Shown: positions 12,901-24,900 of the stretch, one piece after another | Position numbering within the stretch: the first letter of the stretch is position 1 | How the letters are laid out: every line of letters begins with the position of its first letter | DNA from: Limnephilus marmoratus | Lineage: Eukaryota; Arthropoda; Insecta; Trichoptera; Limnephilidae | Reading direction: 5' to 3' | NCBI GenBank assembly: GCA_917880885.1 | Contig: OU862927.1 | Location: 18,617,450-18,681,449 of the forward strand | Length of the DNA: 64,000 nucleotides | Position numbers and translations under genes: made by a program | Notes under the pieces: model-generated | What the model was told of the DNA's origin: nothing | The model's database searches: none | What the model saw: only the letters and a program-made list of their open reading frames with translations

Positions 12901-15900
12901 ATTATACCTGATTCCAAAAAAAGACGCTCACTATATACACTCCCGGGAGACGATAAATAAACGTTTGCAAATTCTGCTAGGCTTGTTTACCGTTTTTCGT
13001 TTGTTTAACACCACTTGTAAGGGTCTACTAATCGATCTAGAATCTAGACGAAGAGTTTCAATGTATTTTTTAAGATATACACACTATTAGTAACACAATT
13101 TGATGCAAAAATCTGAACAATCAACAAATAATACGTGTTGTGGCATGACCTACTCGCAAATGAAATAAATACGCCCACGGCGTGGTTACCCCACGCATTT
13201 CAATGATGCAGATCGGAACCTGTGACCTGCGAAATGTACTAAGTGTCACCGAATATTCGGCCGCCGAATAATCGTCGCTTCGGCCGAGAGCCTAGCCGAA
13301 TATTCGGTATTCGGCAAAATCACTATTCGTGGCATCTCTAATATTTACCCACGTTCAAAAATCTTATGCACTAAAGCAGGGTTTCCCAACCAGTGGTCCG
13401 CAAGAGGCTAGAAGATGGTCCAATAAGCGAGCGAACGCGCGGGTCGTAAAGTCTGAATAAAAAAAAATCAGGACAGTATTCAGTTTATCATTATTGTACC
13501 TTGTGGTCAGATTCCGTTTCACCCCACCCCATCTTACCCCGTTCTACTCCCTCCGTTGTGGTAAATATTCTGTAAAACCCGTCCCACCCTATCCCATTCC
13601 GCCCCCTCCGTTGTGGTAAATATTCTGCTAGAACCCATCCTTCCCTATCTCATTGCTATCCGTCCCGAGTGCCACCCATGCTAGCCTAAGCCACTCTCTT
13701 AGGCTAGCATGGGTGGTACCTGGGACGGATGGGGCGGATAACGTGGTATCACCCCCCCCCCCCCCCCCCTCCCATTAAAGTTGATAAACACCAATTTCGA
13801 CTTCATAAAAAATTGGTCCGTCCCGGGGGCGGGGGGGTGGCTAGAGAATTGTGGTCTTGGGGGGCGAAACTCGGTCCCCCCCTCGGACGCCACTGCTTGT
13901 GGTCCCTGTCAAAAAATAAACGTACAAGTGGTCCCGGGTCAGAAAACGGTTGGGAACCACTGCACTAAAGTAACACTCGTGCAAACCCAGAATTTTATGA
14001 ACTCTAACTCTGAAGTTAGCCGCAAAAAGAGTAGACAATATTCTGATATCCTGAACATCAATAAAATTCATCGTAATAAAAATTACATTTGAAATGAAAT
14101 GCACGTAAAATTTTGATACCTTGCTCTAAAACGATATTCACCTATGCTCTAAAACCTTATGCACAAAAGTAAGCCTTGTGCAAACCCAAACGTACAGCAT
14201 ACCTCATCATCATCATCATCTGTGGCTCTACAACCCAGGTCGGGTCTTGGCCTCCAGCAGAGCCTGCCTCCATGACTGTCGGTGTTGTGCTGCGTTGCGC
14301 CAGTTTCGGATGCCGATGGTGCTTGCATCCTTCACCACTCCATCCAGCCATCGAAGCTTTGGTCTTCCAACTCTTCTCCGACCCCCAGGTGCACCATCCA
14401 TAATTCGCTTTGGAATATCTCCTTCGCTCATTCTCTGGATATGTCCAGCCCACCTGAGTCTTCCAGTTTTGATTTCCTTGGAGATATTAGGGTCCTCGTA
14501 AAGATCGTATAGCTCCTGGTTGTATCTGATACGCCATTCTCCATTATCACAGACTGGGCCGTAAATCCTTCGCAGCACCTTCCTTTCAAAACTTTCTAGG
14601 GCTCCTTCATCACCCTTACTGATTGTCCAGCATTCCGAACCATACATAAGAACAGGTCGTATAAGGGTCTTGTAAAGCAGGACTTTAGTTCTTCTGGTAA
14701 GGTGGCGAGATTTCATATGCTTCTGTAGCCCAAAGTAATATCGATTTGCAGCTACTATTCTTCTTTTGATTTCGCTGGATACATTGTTGTCATTTGTCAC
14801 CATAGTACCGAGATATACAAACTCGTTGACAGTTTCAAATGTATAATTATCTATCTGTATACTTGGTGGTTTCTGGCGTCCATGTACGGGCATATATTTT
14901 GTCTTCCCCTCGTTGATGACCAATCCCATGTTCCTTGCCGACGTAGCTAAGCTTTTAAACGCCGATTTTAGTTCATATTCTGAGCGTGCGATGATATCTA
15001 TATCGTCAGCATAAGCAAGGAGCTGAACAGACTTGTTAAAAATATGGCCTGTGGTTTGTATACCTGCATTTCGGAATGGCTTTTTCCAGCGCTAAATTGA
15101 ATAAAATGCAGGCAAGTGCATCTCCTTGTCTTAGTCCATTGAAGATCTTTAGGGTGTCTGACAGATCCTGTTGTATTCTGACTCGGCACTCAACATTAGA
15201 CATTGTGAGCCTTACTAAGTTTACCAGTACAGCATACCTACTTGTATTAAAAAGCATTCGAGTAAATATTGTGTATATAACTTCCCGGCCACAAAAGTCT
15301 CGGCGCCTAACATTTTATTTCCGTCTGAACGCGGCTTTTGTTGGCAACCATCTAAAAACGCATGCCCTATAGATCGATTCCTTGGATGGAGGCCAGTGGT
15401 AACAACTTATTCAAGACTGTTTTAAAACCCACATCTGAAATAATAATACAAGTTTATATATTCTGTTCTCCCTCTGAGACGACCTTGCGTGACGTCACAG
15501 CTCATCTTCTTTTGGCTAGACACACAGGCGAAGACTTATTATCATTTGTATGGTCGAATTTTATTTTAGGGTAGGCGCCACGCGCCACCATTGCTCTGGT
15601 TAGGTATGGGTTAAAATCTTGTTAAAATACAGAGTTAGAAGAACTAGATTGGCCTTCGCAGTACAAAATGTGAGGCGGTTAATAAATTAGTATCAGTGCA
15701 CATTCAGTATTGCTATATTTATAAGAAACTGTACCGAACTCAAGAAGTCAATGTCCACCAATATGCTGATGTGTAGAATTCACAATCTTTTACCTGAAAG
15801 GCGAAATTTCCAAAGATCGCCGACGAAGCGATCGTGTTCAATAGAAGGCGATGGAGTTTGACTAAATTCGACAACACAATGGGCCGTATTCATAAAAAAA

Positions 15901-18900
15901 GGTTATGCTTATACTTGCAGAATATAAAGGAAATCCTTCAGCTCGAATTATAACCTTATACTTATAGAGTACGAGCATATCCTTCACAAAAAGTATTTGG
16001 TTATTCATTTGGGCATGGGGATGATGCCTAAGGAACTAAAAAGAAAAATACATTATAATAACGAAACACACGGACACGGGACAAGAAATTCAAAGCAAAT
16101 TAGACTGCCGACAAGAAAAAATCGAGCACCCAGAAATCTCTGATGTACCAGGCCAATTGTACAATTATGTTTGTAAATGCTTATATCTTTATAAAATATT
16201 AGCACACACAAAGATGTGAGCTAACTTAAGAGCGTTTAACCAGCCAGCGGATGAAAATCCACATTTCGTCGAAAGTTGTTCTTCCGATCGTGCAGGGCGG
16301 TTACAATGAGAAAGATTGATTATTCTCCGTACCAGCTTTTTTAAATTATAACTCAATATCGAATTTATTTCAATCCAAATTAGCTTTAATTTATACCTTC
16401 ATCCAAAAATGCTGAAAGGCGTGATGATAAAACTATTAAAATAGTGTACTTTTTGTTGTTATTTTTTGATTATAAGTATTTATCATTTTTCAATAATGTC
16501 TAAATTTAATAAGAATGTTAAAAAAATCTGAAATATATTAGTTTGTAAGTGCGCAAATAAATACACAAATGGACCAATTTTCGTCAAGAAACACATGTAC
16601 GTACATATTTTTTAATGATTTTATTGAAACTAAAATTAAAATTCTAATACATAACTTTGCTAGATAATGTATTGATTTATTTTACTGCATGATTACATTA
16701 TTTGAAATGGGTGTGGTATAATACAAAAACTTTTTTGAAAATTTAACAAATCTGCCAACGACCTATGGAATAACCTTATTATACTAAAAATTAAAAAAAA
16801 TTCTAAAAATTTATTACATAACTATGCTAGATAAAAGAACAATCTTTCGAAATCCATTTATAATTTTTTGTGGAAAAGAGTCAATACGTCTAAAAACTTT
16901 TTTGAAAATGACGTATTTCCGGCTTTCTCTGGTAATGCCCTCTTAAGATTAATAAATAAATAAAAAAATCAACGTTTCCTTTTACTCTTAATAAAAAGGA
17001 TATTCTTCAATAATTTCGAGTGTGGTCAGTAGCAGACTCAGTAGTGTAGTGATCAGTTGTAGCGATGGCAGATGTTGTGGAACTGAGATATTAAACACTA
17101 CAAGCAGCGTTTATCAACACCTGTTCGTGATCAGTTATCACAAGGAATGTTTCCAAAATCACGGGGGCATTGGCGATTTTATATGCTATGAACTGTAGTT
17201 CGGTTGTAGCATTATCTTTTTCTGTACTTTCACTATCGCTGCTTGACGAATACATCTTCTCTTATCGAAGTACTGTACATACTCAAAAACACCGATAAGA
17301 AAGAAATACCGTAAATAAACAAACCATCGAAAACAAGTTGGAACCTACCGCGGTACAGTCACAAGCCAACATGTCAACAAACTTTTACTTATTCTTGGAG
17401 GATATTCTTGCAAGTATAAGGTAATCATTATGAATACGAAAAAAGAAAATGCTTATACTCCTACCTTTTTTCCAATTCAAAACCTTGTACTTCTATCTTA
17501 TACTTACAAGGATATCCTTCAGTTTTATGAATACGGCCCAATAGCGGAGTTTGTTTCGCTTATTCTTTAACTCGGATGACTTACAGAAAACACTGATAAC
17601 TGTTTTATAATACGAGTTTATTAATTCAGAACTTAACATTTATCTCAATATTCTTTGTGAAACGATTAGATGCAATAATAATAAATTGAATTAAAGTCAA
17701 TAGTAGCCAATTTAATATTAACAGCCAAACGCGGTGTTTTACTTAATTTGATCCTTAAATTGAAACAATGGTGTTAAAGGTGGTGTTGGGTGTGGTGTGG
17801 CAATGGTGTTAATGTTGGGACTATATATAATCCATCAATCCATGCTTAGATATACGTGCATATTTTGTCAACCTGATATAATAATATGGACAATCAGATT
17901 GCGTAAAAACAGGAAAAATGTATACATGTTGAATTGTAGATAGGTAGGTACTTACGGGCCATTCATTTATTACGTAAGACGATTTAGGGGGGGAGGGGGT
18001 CGACCATGTCTTATTTTTTCTTACAAGGGGGGAGTCTCGATAGTTCTTACGTAAGAACACAAAAATGCGCAAAATCATTAGTACCTTTGTAAGTACAAAT
18101 AAACATTTCTAAAAATTGTTACTTTGAAAAATCAAACAAACCAAACGTGTATTCATTATTTTCCTTTAGATTCTTACGTAATAAATATTAAACAGGTGGG
18201 AGGGGGTCGGCCTATTCTTATTTTTTCTTATAAAAGGGGGAGAGGGAGTCGAAAACTAACAAAATTCGTCTTACGTAAAATATGAATGGCCCCTTACTAA
18301 TTCTCAGTATCTTTTACTTCAGTTAGAATTTAACGATGCTTGAATTAACTTAGCTTGTACTTAGTAACCAGATCTAAATAGCCATGTGCTTCCCACCCAA
18401 CCTCTTTCCATCTTCTTCGTTTCCTCACATCCCGAACCCTCAAAACATTTACCGAATCATAAAGCCTATTTTTTCCCTCTGCCACTGGCTTTACACGACG
18501 ACTCAGGTATGTATGTAGGTGTATTTTGTATTTTGTATGACGGGCTTATGGAGCACCGGGCCAATTTAGGCCCCTTTCTCCTTCATCTGAGTTTGATAGG
18601 TTGTAGAATTTAGAGTTTAGTGTTTTGTGAAATTTTTATTTGCAAAGGACGTGGCTGCAATATGGGGGAGGACTATTACGGAGGGGATGTTTGAGGTTGG
18701 TTTTTCTTTTTTACTGATGGGGGAGGGAACAACTGGGTGGTTGCCACTATTTGAGGGACGGGGAGGGGGGTGAGGGGGCTTTGAGGGGAGGGGGAATTTA
18801 GTGGGGTAGTGGCAGGTCGGTGGGTGGTACGTAGTGGGGTGGGGATTTTTTTGATCTGGACGGGGGTGTTTTGAAGAATTGGGGGGAGTAGAGAAGAGAT

Positions 18901-21900
18901 TAGGGGGGGGGGTTGGGGGAGCCGAAGGGTTGGGGGGTGGTCGGCAGACGAGAGGTGATGGGGTAGATGGTTGGGGAGGCTGTGGGGTGGCGAGTGGTTT
19001 GGGGGGCGATGGGGGCGCTGACGGATAGGGGGGGGCTGTCGGTAGGGGGTGCGTTGGGAGGGCGATCGGTGTTGAGGGCGGTGGGGGAGAGATTTGTGCG
19101 GGGGGCAGCATGGGGGGGATCAGTTTGGGGGGAGGTGGGGGGGGGGGTTTGGTACGTGGGGCATCGAGGGGGCGAACAGTTTGGGGAGCGGTGAGGGGTC
19201 GATCGGCTAGGGTGGCGATAGGAGAGCAAACGGTTTGGGGGGCGGCAGTAGAGCGGATATCTTGAGGGGTGGTAAGAGGGTGGTCAGTTTGAGGGGTGAC
19301 AGGGGGGCCATCGGTTGGGCGGTTGGTTTGGGGGGCAGAAAGCGGGAGGCTGGGGGGGGTTGTTTGGGTGGGGGTTAGAGATGAGGGGGGGGGGGCTTTT
19401 TGGGGAGGAGCTTCCTGAGTCGGGTTGGGGTGAGTTGCCGGGGGAGTTGGGAGGGGAACCATGAACTCTGCGGGAAGCCAGGGTGCAGACATGGTCAATC
19501 TCTTCGGGGGACAAGTTGTTGGGGTCGGGGTGGTTTTCGAAGAAGGAATTAATCTCAAGGGTGAGGCGTCGGTATTCGTCGGATTTTTGGGGAAGGGGGG
19601 AGGACATGATGGTGTGGGATGGGGGAAACACGGTGGTAACTGGGGGCACAATGTTCGAAGCACTGATAACTGAGGCACGACTGTTTATAGCACTGATGTT
19701 CAAGCACTGGGTTGGTATGATGTGGCAACAAGCACGGTAAAGGCACTGTTAGTTCACTTGGTGTGGTTTTCACGAACTGTGGCAGTATAAGCGACTGCGT
19801 CGGCGGTGGAGTATGGCATATTAGCCAAGCCAGAGGAGCGACCGTCGCGGTCGGCGGTCAGACTGGAACTGAGAGAGAGACTTTTTTTGAGAGACTTTTT
19901 TTGTATGTAGGTGTTCCAATCTAACGATTCTGGAAGAGTAACCTAGTATCTAGGTAGTCAAATCACCTTGGGTGATATATTTCCTTAGCGGCAACCTAAA
20001 TAAAGTATTGTATAATGGAGAGAAAATGTAGAACAACTCTTATGTCACTTGTTTATTGTATTATTTTACGTGCTGAGTACCTAGTTCGAATCCCATTTTC
20101 GACCGTTAAAAGATCAAATATTCATAAAACAATAGATTTACACATATATTCAACCCTAAAAACATTTGTGAGAGTAAAATATCATTTCTCTTGGCTAAAA
20201 TTATATAGGTTTTTAACTTCGACCAAGTACATCTAGGCAAGGTGTGTAGGTCATAAAAATGACACCGGAACCAAAAATATTATAAATATGAAAACATTTA
20301 TCAGAAAGAAAGGACATTATCTCACAGTCGAAAGACCGCAAGAAGCATTGGTTTTTACCTTTTATTGGTCCGTGTGGAAATAATTTGTTTTCCAGCAAGT
20401 TCGCTGCAACGGAGTCACTAGCTTTGTGAAGATCATTTTTAAAACACAAATTTGAGACAAGAAATATTTTAGGTGTGGGCTATCTCAGAATTTCTCATTA
20501 AAAATTAATTTTTTTTTTTAAATATATTCATAACATATAGATTCGAGGCAGCGCGTATCGAGAAAAGTAAAATTCGATAAATAAAAATAAAAATTCCCAG
20601 CAAAACAAGTACGCCACGCAAGACATGCAACGGAATTTGGTGGGTGTATTTGTATTATGAAATTACTCATAGGTGGTGTTACTTTTGCATTGAAATTAGG
20701 TATGGAAGGGCTAATCTTTAGTGAGTGTATCGATGGTCTTTAATGAAGTTGTTTCGACTTCTAATTTGTTTCAAATTACAATGAAACAACATACGAGGGT
20801 AGGCTGAATAGAGAGTGAATGTCACTTCCACATTCCACCTCGCGCGCTTTTGGAGGTCATTTTGTTCGCGCTGTACAAGCATGTGTGCATTAGTTTTCAG
20901 CCTACAATGACTCCCCAGAGAATCATCGCTACACATTTAATCGCAGTGATCATTTTATCATCATTTTTGTTTTACCTCGTGTATTTTTCCTCTCCATATT
21001 TTACATTTCTATTTCAGGTTCATCACTGTTTAAAAATGCCATTGGAAAACCTATTCTAGTCCAATTTGCATTCACCTTTTGATGATTTCTAAATTTGTAA
21101 CATCCGTGTGCTCCCGATTTACCCTATTGACAGAAAAATATGTATTTTAAGGACACATTGGCATTCAGTTAATAAATACATAAAAATTTAAGATAGGCAT
21201 TTATTTATAAGTGCGTAATTTTGGGAAATGACTGATTCAGTAATTTCAGCAATGACTCGAGTCTCACAAACAAAAGTTGTGCCAAATATTTTTCGTCTGA
21301 ACGATTACAATTTACCTACATCATCAATAAAGGGATCCTTCTTCTTGATTTATCAAAATTCGCCCCAGCATATAGATTAGAAAGCCAAACCACAAATATT
21401 TCAGAACAGTTAGGGAACGTACCCATACTACGTGACACGTTTAGGGGGGGGGGGGGGTCATCAAAATACCACGCTTGGTCACAACGGGGGGGGGCTTAGG
21501 TTTTTATCACGTAGTCAATCTAGAAATCTCGCGTTTTTTTTTCGAGCTACGAGGGGAGGTTTTTAAGTTCGCGGAATGGGAAGGTACGTGATTAATAGGG
21601 GTACCGCTGAATTAGGTACTAATTGAACAACTCATTTTTAGGATAAACAAGGGGTTTTATCGTAATTAGGTCATTAGTCTTTGAGCTATCGTCGACCAAA
21701 CGCTTCAATCGGGAAGAAATTGTGAAATGTGGATAAAATTGAGTTCCGCGCTGTTATAAAGTTCCTTTAAGTTAATTTAAAGATCGGATAAATGTATTAG
21801 GGTAGTAGGTGAATATGTTGAAAAGGAAAAATAATTTTGGTTTTTATTTCCACTCCTTACCCAATCCGCAAACTTAAAAACCCACCCTCGTACATTCAAA

Positions 21901-24900
21901 TAAGTGAAAAGTTCAGGGAACGTGTTTGTTGAAGATGATTGAGATGAAAAATGTTTATAAAAATAACAAGACTTTAGTTTCCATAATTTACGTTCCAGTT
22001 TCAATATATTTTGACATAAGTTTTATCTTGATAATATTTTTTCCACTTGTAATGCATGCACTCTTGCTGTCACGCACAAAGCGCCGTATTAATAAAGACA
22101 AATATAAGCCAAATAATGCATTTTTTATTTTTTGTTAGCAAAAACTGATTCGAAACCATATTTATGAAATACTACGTGAAAACTGAAGGGGGGGGAGGGG
22201 TCTTGGAATATACTACACGTGGTCACCGGGGGGGGGGGGTAAAAAATTGCAAAAAGTGTGTCACGTAGTATGGGTACGTTCCCTTATAGGTTTCGCAAGT
22301 TAAGTTGACTTCATCACAATACTCACACAGATGCAAAACTTTTTTTTTTTTTGAATTTTATTTTAGTAATTTGTACATTTAAGTTTACAAATTTCTAATT
22401 GATTATTCTTTCATACAGCGTGTTTCGTTTTAGGCATTAAAAAAATAATTAATAATTATTTCACAATTGAGAATTGTGTTGAAGTCGGTTACATATAACT
22501 AATGTTGTTTTACAACTTTTTTTATTGAAATACTAAAGGTTTAGGAAGAAAAATAAAGTTTATTAACTAATTGTGATAATCTTCAGGATTGAATTCAAAT
22601 GGGTATTCATAAATAACGACAAGGTTAAAAAAATATTGTGTTAATTAAAAAGATTAATATATTATAATGTACAAACTTACATAACATTTTATAAAGTAAA
22701 TAATCCGCAAGCCGCCACATGCCGCTATACATTTAATAGGCATAGATTTTGAAAAGCAAACTACTCTTAAACTTAATTACCAAAAGAAACATCGGTTTCG
22801 GTCGGGATAGATGGAAAAACATGCATTTTTTTATTTTATTTTTTTTTCCTTTATTTTTTCCCATTATACAACTCGAAAGAAATTTTTACACATTTTCTGA
22901 AAATATATTATATAACAGAAGGTAAAATTAAAGTAAAAAAGTAAAAAAATACATATATGACAAAAGTAGATAATGGGAACCCACTAAGGCATTGCCTGTG
23001 CGTGGGTAATATTAACTATGTAAAGTGCTAAATTACACCAATAAGTTGGCGGTATAAGTAAAAAATGTAATTTTCCAAGTGAAAGTTAAAAAATATAGTG
23101 ACACATACAGGTAAATTGTTTTTTTTTTGTTACGCTTTCAAGAAGATAAGCTAAGAAAGTCTTGAAGTTACAGTAGAATTGTAAAAATGAATCATAAAGG
23201 TTTACAAAGTTTATAAAAAAAGTGTTTCAACATCTGTATCATTTAGCCGTAATTTTAATTCTTTTATGTAAAGTGATATTTTATCTGTCATTTGAATGTG
23301 TTTTGGTAGAAGATTAAATGTACGAGGACCAATAAAACTGCCATGTGTTTGCATTAATTTGGTTTTGATTTGGGGAACTTGAAACACATTATTAGTCCTT
23401 TCGCTAATTCTATTTTCGTTTTTTACGAAGCATTTTTGTTTTTAAATACATATTTCATTGTTTGCAATAGGTATAAATAATTTACGGATATTGAATATTT
23501 TTGTCTCTTCGAATAATATCTCAGTCGGGATTGTTTTAATTCTATTATACATAATTTTAATGATGCGCTTTTGAGCAATTTGTAAAGGCTTAATAAATGC
23601 ATCAAACGCACCACCCCATCCTACAATGCCGTAGATTATTGAAGATTGTACCAGGGAAAAATAGATCATTTTCAATTTGTCAAGATTGAGTACTTCCTTA
23701 AGTCTGTAAAAAGTATATGTTAGATATCTTAATTTCGAGATGGTTTTATCAATTTTTGATTTCCAGTTAAGATGTGTATCAATAGACACACCTAAATATT
23801 TAATATTTTCTACTTCGATGAGTTCATTGCAAAATGAACATGTTTCTTGATTGCAACTTGTGTTGTGGATTCTAATTTTATTCATGAGGTTTGTTTTTAA
23901 TGTTTTTATAAAAAGTTAAATAAAATGTTTTGCAATAGTTTAAGATGAGTTTGTTACATTTTAACCATGTTGAAAAAAGTGCATTAAAAATCGATTTTCA
24001 TTCAAAGTTAAAAAATTATAAAAATACCCGTATAAAACATCTTCATTGCCGCCATTTTTTTGTACGGATTTGACATTTGTAAAGTTTCCTTTCAAACTCT
24101 ATGAATTACTTAGTTTACCCAAACTAAGAACCTAATGTTGAAATGAAGTGTGATTTCCATAATCTGTGCTTAAAAATTTGGCTTTTCTGCCTCCCCTTTA
24201 AAATAGGTGAGAATAAACCAAGCAGTAAATAAACAGAAGATAATAAAATTATATGACATAGAGCAACTATTATCTCACTCAATACGACTAACGACGAGTG
24301 CCTATTTCTTTACAATCCAGAACTCAGACAAAAACTTAATTATGGTAATGGTATCACATCGCATTCCAGAGGCGACACATAATCAAGTGGGAGAAACAGC
24401 GCCTTTGTCTCCGGGAAGGCTCGGGGCGGAGAAATCGCCCTTTTTGCTCGGTAATTGCACATTGCTTCCTCCCCGATCTGATGCTAATGGCGTCCGGACG
24501 CCAGCGCTGGGGGCGGCACCGCGACGGGAAATCTCGCCGTCGCGTCGCGTCACCTTGCGAAGAAGATTCCCAAACCGTGATGCAATAAAGAAATACCGCT
24601 GGTAGATCCGTTGTCAGCTCTCCTTCGTTCTCATAAACTAACGCCTAACAGAAGGAGAAGTTTGCAACGGATTTCTTAGTAGCGATACCGTTCTATTTTA
24701 TTTCATTTTAATGAGAGCTCGTTATAAATGGAATAACGAGATATCATTACGTCGATAATACTGGAATTTTGCCAATATCTCGTTTACTTGGGATGTTTTC
24801 TTATATCTAACTACCAGAGATTCACTAATTTCATTAAAAATAATTGTATATACGCTGAAAATTTTTACCGTTGGTGTGTAAAAATAATTATGTTCGTCGA

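Larger units (their letters stand above)
10985..13340. mobile_element. hAT-type DNA transposon remnant with 8-bp target duplication
   Basis: The terminal inverted repeat tagagatgccacgaata starts at 10985 and recurs as its reverse complement ending at 13340. Both ends are flanked by the identical 8-mer atatttac (10977-10984 and 13341-13348). An 8-bp duplication with AGAGATG-type ends is the hAT signature. Subterminal regions are full of ttcggc / gccgaa words. No transposase frame survives; the interior is occupied by a palindrome and a mariner. Total length is 2,356 bp. Confidence 0.85.
10801..14195. repeat. Two-copy tandem duplication split by nested transposons
   Basis: Unit 1 (about 10825-10984 continuing at 13341-13376) and unit 2 (13963 to about 14190) share aacccagaatttta, agttagccgcaaaaagagta, gctctaaaacgatatt and aatcttatgca-type blocks in the same order. 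Unit 1 is interrupted by the hAT-type element 10985-13340, and the junction by the element 13377-13962, so unit 2 acts as the unoccupied reference. Confidence 0.7.

Noticed and set aside
24207..24605. A 132-codon frame across the CpG-rich island
   Set aside because: The first half is AT-rich intron-like sequence, the second is basic and low complexity; no domain or splice support. Kept only as a possible regulatory island.
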